From Enoplolaimus lenunculus (taxonomy: Eukaryota; Nematoda; Enoplea; Enoplida; Thoracostomopsidae): DNA of 64,000 nucleotides. A program made the position numbers and the translations under genes. This document shows positions 58,439 to 64,000 of this stretch, in pieces (within the stretch, counting starts at the first letter, position 1; each line of letters opens with the position of its first letter). The stretch is from NCBI GenBank assembly GCA_030248215.1, contig JASANG010002095.1, positions 1 to 64,000 on the forward strand, written 5' to 3'. The notes below the pieces were generated by a model. The model saw only the letters and a list, made by a program, of their open reading frames with translations, was not told the DNA's origin and made no database searches.

Positions 58439-61089
58439 TAAATGTAGTCCCACTACGACTGGAAATTTTAGACGAACGGTTCACATTTCAATTAATTTTT
58501 TCAAACACAGACGCAAGAAAGATATCAGTTTTCCTGACCGGACACACTGATTTGCGCCCAGAAATGAAATGGATAGCATTCAAACTGACTGTTATGTCCA
58601 AAAAGTATCGGCAAAGAATCGGCTTTTTTTATGCAGTGCCGATGCCGATACTCAAGAAAACTGCCGATTATTGCCGATGCCGATTAATCGGCACATCCCT
58701 ACTTGAGACTGAGACTGAGATTGAGACTTCCATCCCTAGAACACTATGTAACAGTGGTTGGCCTTTTGGTACATTGTCAACAGTTCCATTATGAAGATTG
58801 TTTCTGTTATTACAGTAATATATGTAGGGCGTTCATTCAGATGGTTTTCATGCATGATTCAAACGGTAGCTTTGAGTAGAAACATTAAATGATGTAAATA
58901 CGTATATACATCGAACAACTGTGTACGTTTCTGTTTCCGCTTAAAGCCACCAGTAACATGCATTTTGTAGTACTTACTGAAACTGAGTAGTTAAAGTTTT
59001 GCTAGGGTTTGTAGTCGTAGATCGATCGGATGTTAATTTTATCGGGTACCGTAACCAGAGTCGGATACGTAGTAAGATGGAAGCTTCGAAAAATACAAAA
59101 CATAAAAAGAAAAACTACGAAAAAAGCATTAGAAAGAATTTATTTTGAAAAGTTTTATATTTTTTGATGATGACCCAAAATTGACTGAGACCTAGACTTT
59201 TTTGGCCGGTCTCGGTAGTCAGGTATTGGTCTCGGTTTTTAACCGAGACCGCCCATCTTTGCTGAACATTAACCGGATATAGGGTATAAATTTGTGCACT
59301 GTTGGAAGTATTTGAGTAATGCATAAATATATGTTTACAAATGTAAAGTTAGTTTTTTGGCATGTATTTTTCATGTAGAAAATTCTAGTATTTCTATATC
59401 TAAAAGCCAGTTTTATGATCGGAATAGCAGCCGCAAATATCTGGTAAATTTACACCGGGTACGGATGTCGGTTTTTGCTGGTTACTGTAGCGGATATCCG
59501 GTCCTCTTTAAAATAAATGATATTGGACGGTCAGCCACCTGTTTAAAAAGCGTTCACCATCACACATAAATGAAATGCCTATAATTTATTATATTAAAAT
59601 AGAGCCAAGTATTAGAAAGACTGGCTCCGTTTTACTTGATAAAGAACTAAACCGTTTAAAAAGTTTAAATCGTGCCATCATGAACTGGTGTCTGGTCGGC
59701 TTAGCTTTAAGATAGCATATGTACTGAGTGAACGAATTATGTTCGCCCGATACGTGTTGCAATGTAAACACTGAAATGTAATGCGTATTAGGTAAACGGA
59801 ATTGCTTGACAAATCACAGAGTTGAGTTAATCGTTAAATGAAAAAATTAATGAAGTCGACTGGGGCAACTGTTTAACATATACAGCAGTTTAGGACATTG
59901 GTTTAAGGTAGGCAAATTGTATTAGTTGCTGTTGTGCCTGGACCTGAACAAAAACCCACAGCGGAATGTAATTGCATTACGCACAAAAGTGTTTGAGTTT
60001 TGGCAATTAAAATTTGCCGCGATCAGTTTAAGCTTTATTGATTATTTGCAATCTTGTAACTTGTTTTTGCTGTAAAGAAAGCAGGGTGGCAGCAAAAGTT
60101 CGGATTCGGCAAAAGTGCAATATATATATACTTCAGAGTTCCTCACAGAAAGCAGGAACATAAATCTTTTTTCACTGAACAGGAATTACAAGTATATTGC
60201 ACTACCGAATTATTGTTATTGCACTATAATTCAAACAAAATATTCGATTCGATCAGAGATTGTAAAATAGAAGTTTTGAAATATTTTCAAAAATGACAAA
60301 AATATGAATTATTGATAATTTGAAATTTGAAAATTTTGCAAAATTCAAGGTTCCGATTCGGCAAATTACTAGCAGATTGGGATTCTGTCAAATAGTGGAT
60401 TCGGTGTCACCTGGAAGCAAATATTTTTTCCAAAGTGCGATCTATTGCATTCTGCTACTTAACAAAAGAAACACGCAACGTGTACAGTTTCTTCAATTCA
60501 GCTAGTGAAACTATACTAAAACACACGACGCTACAGTAGACGGGTGGCAATGAATTATCAGTAGTTAAGTATAGGTACCATAGTTTAACTCAAATTCACG
60601 AGGATAAAACGTTTGTTTCAATATATATTTTGTTATAAACATTTTGATAAAATTTAGTCTAGAATTAAGATTAGTGTAGATATAATATAATTCATTGTCA
60701 TTAGAGGGGTTCGTACTCGGGACCGTCTGCTGTCGCACATGTTACGCGGAGTAACGCGATGGTGTGTCTGTGCTGCTGTAAATGCATAACTGGATATACC
60801 CGTATGCGGCACTGCGCAGATGCACCTCAAATTCGTCAGGTCCGGTTCGATGGTGACTGATCTACATATTAGTTGCGTTGGATGCAGAAAACTGTTGGAT
60901 AATTCAGGAGGTAACGTGAAGTGTTTATGGCACATTTAGTTGTTTTAGGCATTTAAACGGCAGCGGTAATTGTGTTTTGAGGAGTAACAAAGGGCTCTGA
61001 TCAAAACGGTGTTGCGAACTCTGTAGTATGACACCCGTCGCCCAGTCTCCTCGTGTACCTTGGCTGCAGGTCTGTGCACATGACCTTCA

Positions 61090-61200
61090 GCCGTAGAGGA
61101 TTGCATTTGTTCGGATGAGTTTAAAAGCGCATGCTCACAATGCAATAGAACCGCGTAAGGATCCCTTGAAGCGCGCTTGCGCTATATGCAATCCTCTGTG
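61090..61200. repeat. short inverted repeat, AGAGGATTGCAT arms
   Basis: AGAGGATTGCATTTGTTCGG at the left and CTATATGCAATCCTCT at the right can pair, and the loop contains GCGCATGC and GCGCGCTTGCGC. It may be a very small MITE. Confidence 0.5.
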
Positions 61201-62308
61201 ATGGTCCCTAGCAAAATTTTCATTTCGTCACTTTGAGCAATATGTTGCTGCTTATAACATAATCAGCGGTGTATTGTTCATAGTGATTAACGATTTTCAG
61301 ATTTCTGATTATAAGCGGTTACGAGACGTGAGTCCACTATCGCTAGTGTGACATTCACATACAAATTGGATACTGTATGGTCGAATGCATGCTGGCTTAG
61401 CAAGTGCATACGTACTCTGTAAACGGCGACAATTACCCAGCGGACTGGCAAATTACAGTTCACATTGTTGTTAACTGTTAAGTACCTTAGAAATTGTGTT
61501 AGTCTATCAGTCTGTTTTTATTAATTTTCGTATCGCCGAATAATAAGCTCAGTGGACTTAGGATGTGAACTGCGGTTTGTTATTGGTTGGTGTTGTTTAG
61601 TTATTTTACTCTCAACAGACGAGCGTTTCGTGGTCGCTTATGTGTATGCCATCTTGGTTTGAATTAGCGGTTTATTGTTACAGAATACAGAAGGAGAACA
61701 ATTTATCCGCCAGATTCTTTAGTTTTATAGATATAGAATATTTATTCATTAAGCAACAAAATGTGATAAAAATTCAAAAGATATGTGTCGTAAACTAAAC
61801 TAGTTAGGTTCATTTTATACCAAAACTTTCCAGAAGTATAACGTATAACTTAGTGATTTACATAGCGGCTTAGCTGTCATCTAATATCGACGACACGGTA
61901 ACTACGTACATATAGTTGTGTGTTATTTATGGGAGAGATATAAGCAGGGGTGACAAAAGTTTTGTGTTTTTCCGGTTACAATACGGTCGTGTGTATGCGG
62001 TTTGACTGGTCTGTTATATTTTTCAGTAATTTAACTGGAGGTGATTAAAGCATTTGTAAGTATCAACGAATAAACTACTTATATTTTAATGTTATGGGTG
62101 TAATTTACGTATCCGGAAAAACACATTGCGTCACTACTGATTGAGTCTCTTATCGCATATAAAAGCTCATAAAATTGTATATAGTACGTAAGCGAAATTT
62201 CATGAATACTTTTGCGCAAATTATATTTTCGTAGAATTAGTGAGGATTTGTTTAGGTGTGCATATATTATGTACCTAAATTTTGTTTGGTTGCCACCAAA
62301 TTTCACAG

Positions 62309-63397
62309 TTTACCGGTTATGCAGCCTTGATTGTGTTGTTGGGCTTTTATATGTCGTACCAGTCACGTGCAAAATTTTACGCCATACTGCGGCGCTTGTC
62401 GGTGTCATGCTGCAGAGGTTTACGCTACAAAGCAGCACTCATTATGCGGCTGCTTGGATTTATAAAAATAGTAAATACAGTACAGGTGATTTTGTAAATG
62501 GAGCTGTTGCGATGGGTTTCGTAATAGCACCGTAAAAGTGTTGATGGTGAACGCTTAAGATATAATCTCACGTGCAAGTCTTTGCAGCGACAATTCGCAG
62601 CGTATGTTTCAAGGTGGGACTTGCTACTGCAAGTAACCCATTACGTAACAAAACTTGCTGCATCAAGTTGCAACTGCAAGTTCTCGCGGTACAAACTTAC
62701 AAACGCAAGCTGCAGCTACACATATACAAGTTTTGGTGCAAGAACATGCACTTGCAAATTGCAACTACAAGTTCTCACTGCAAACACGTGCACGCGCAAA
62801 TGGGTGTTCGCAACTGAAATGTCGAGGTATGCTTCATGCTACCTTTAAAATATGCGACGTTTATACACTGCTCAAATATTAAATAGTTTAGAAAAATGTT
62901 TTTCATATAGTGTAATATTAAAGTATTGAACACACGTTCAGTTAGGCTGACAAATTTAGAATTGTGGCCGCGTACGTTTTTCACGCTGAAGCAAAAAGAT
63001 GATCAAACTTTTAAAAGTGCAACTTTAGAATCGTAATTGTTTCGCAAGCATATCAATAGTAGGTAAGGTACCAGCTTGTTCCACGCAACTGGTTTTTTGG
63101 CGTTAACGTGATAAGGAGTTTCGATTTAGTAACGTGAAACGGCATTGCAACTATCACGAGCTCACTGTTACTTATCTCCATCCACACATGGATTGCTTTA
63201 TGGTTTGTCTAAAATGTAGTGCAGTTATTGTCACTAATCGGGTCTGACAGTATATTTTTATTTTTTCAATCCAGCAGGTACTCCTTACGCCCGCCTCTAC
63301 AGAAGATGAGACAGCCACAATCAAGGCTAGCAGAGAACTGTGGAAACAACATTGGAAACTTGCAAATGAGGTCACGGCGTGGGGTTACGCGTTGTAA
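62309..63397 (+). CDS. possible last two exons of an unknown membrane protein
   Basis: Exon 62309-62485 follows aaatttcacag and ends at CAG|gtgatt; exon 63278-63397 follows caatccagcag and ends in TAA. Both are in phase 0 and give 59 plus 39 residues. The first has a hydrophobic helix (YAALIVLLGFYMSY) followed by an Arg/Lys-rich segment; the second reads STEDETATIKASRELWKQHW and ends VTAWGYAL. I do not recognise the family. Another frame over the first exon is also open (62212-62535), which weakens the case. It lies downstream of the OGT exons on the same strand, so it is either a gene within an OGT intron or chance. Confidence 0.35.
62565..62815. mobile_element. TTGCAAG-rich MITE copy, CACGTG type
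   Basis: CTCACGTGCAAGTCTTTGCA at the left and ACACGTGCACGCGCAAATGG at the right with many TTGCAACTGCAAG words between. It is the same family as 5314-5606. The three overlapping plus-strand open frames across it are repeat products. Confidence 0.6.
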
Positions 63398-63699
63398 TTA
63401 CAGGTACAGTGAAGCCTTTCATTGTTTTGCTTACTACGTCTGTATGCCGAACTTGTTTGTAAATTACTGTTAAATAACATGCGATACATATATACATTCT
63501 TAATGTGCTGTAAAATGTTTTTTGTTTGTGTACAATAATGAAACTTTGTTGCAGTTATATTTATGCAGATTGATCTAAGTTCTTTACCCAACCGAGCGGT
63601 AGGTGTTCAAGCTGACCAATTCTGGAATTACGTATTTCAGTACCTACTGTACAAAAGTAGCGCAAATCAACTGCGAAAAATTTGTTGAATTTTGTGCTA

Positions 63700-64000
63700 C
63701 ACGTATTTTGAGAGTACGGACCATTTCTGTATTTCTTCACGTGGGAAATTTTGCGACCATTGGTTCAAACACGTAGATTGCTCGCCGTATATTACGAAAA
63801 TCAGCGTTTTCGTTACTATACGTGATATCTTTCCCAAATATAGTATATAGTTCAGTTTGATATTATATTTGCTAAACAAATTCACATAGCATTAATGCAC
63901 AATTTGAAAACATTTGAGAATACGGACCGTTTCTGTAGTTGTTGACATGGGAAATTTTGTGGCCATTGATTCAAAGACGTAGAATGCTAGCCGTATGTTA
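63700..64000. repeat. two direct copies of a TTGAGA(A/G)TACGGACC segment
   Basis: TTTTGAGAGTACGGACCATT (63707) and CATTTGAGAATACGGACCGT (63910) each precede TTCTGTA, GGGAAATTTTG and CATTG(G/A)TTCAAA. They repeat over about 90 bases and the second is cut by the window edge. The TTTGAGAATACGG start links them to the MITE ends at 50087-50276. Confidence 0.55.

Larger units (their letters stand above)
56835..58701. mobile_element. hAT-like element, nonautonomous, with two nested insertions
   Basis: The ends TAGGGATGTGC and GCACATCCCTA are perfect inverted repeats, continued by repeated GCCGATGCCGATT words. CTTGAGAC flanks both ends exactly (56827-56834, 58702-58709). The 11-bp ends and 8-bp duplication are hAT hallmarks. 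No transposase is visible. Without the two insertions listed below the element would be only about 430 bp, i.e. a MITE swollen by later arrivals. Confidence 0.9.
55559..62308. other. no exon recognised
   Basis: Presumably OGT intron sequence. It holds the nested hAT-like block at 56835-58701, a CCGGATA fragment near 59020-59290 and GATTCCGATT words near 56410-56480. I searched by eye for the next OGT repeats and found none. In 58800-62300 nothing else is definite apart from the hairpin at 61090-61200. Confidence 0.5.

Noticed and set aside
60700-60930. tRNA gene on the minus strand
   Set aside because: There is a box-B-like GTACGAACCCC but no credible cloverleaf or box A at the right distance.
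1-64000. CRISPR array, bacterial operon or prophage
   Set aside because: The sequence has spliced animal genes throughout; the regular repeats found are transposon ends, SINEs or simple repeats.

Overview
The window is animal genomic DNA: A+T-rich, with spliced genes whose GT-AG introns run from about 100 bases to several kb, and with a heavy load of small DNA transposons. Joining exons by homology and intron phase gives fragments or near-complete models of three conserved animal genes (phospholipase C gamma, a White-type ABCG transporter, O-GlcNAc transferase). The transposons carry many runs of TTAGGC/GCCTAA, the hexamer of nematode telomeres. That, plus PAN/apple repeats and small cysteine-rich exons, makes a nematode (perhaps one with long introns) my favoured guess. 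It is an inference, not a proof; another invertebrate is possible.

Layout. 1-2870: a 5'-truncated RTE-like LINE on the minus strand ending in (ATG)n at the left edge. 3376-4231: the last two exons of a plus-strand PLC gamma gene, so the LINE probably sits antisense in one of its introns. 4232-11433: no gene seen, several transposons. 11434-17110: a minus-strand gene with three PAN-like exons and a last exon with a hydrophobic C-terminus. 17111-28641: mostly transposon debris, plus two paralogous minus-strand exons with an identical tail of an eight-cysteine pattern (21068-21285 and 23358-23545). 29303-46416: the White-like ABCG half-transporter on the minus strand, 17 exons placed and about one missing; its large introns hold a piggyBac remnant and many MITEs. 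46417-51224: no gene assigned. 51225-55558: four 5' exons of O-GlcNAc transferase on the plus strand, with a tRNA-derived SINE cluster in the first intron seen here. 55559-62308: no gene seen; a hAT-like element contains two further elements. 62309-63397: a possible two-exon end of an unknown plus-strand gene.

The genes do not form a pathway. The strongest unusual signals are (1) two related MITE families with GGCC ends, 8-bp target duplications and internal TTAGGC telomere-like arrays, (2) the eight-cysteine exon pair, (3) the PAN gene built from phase 1-1 exons, and (4) repeated insertion of small elements into older elements. I saw no CRISPR array, rRNA gene or intact tRNA gene, and no LTR or viral fossil that I could support.
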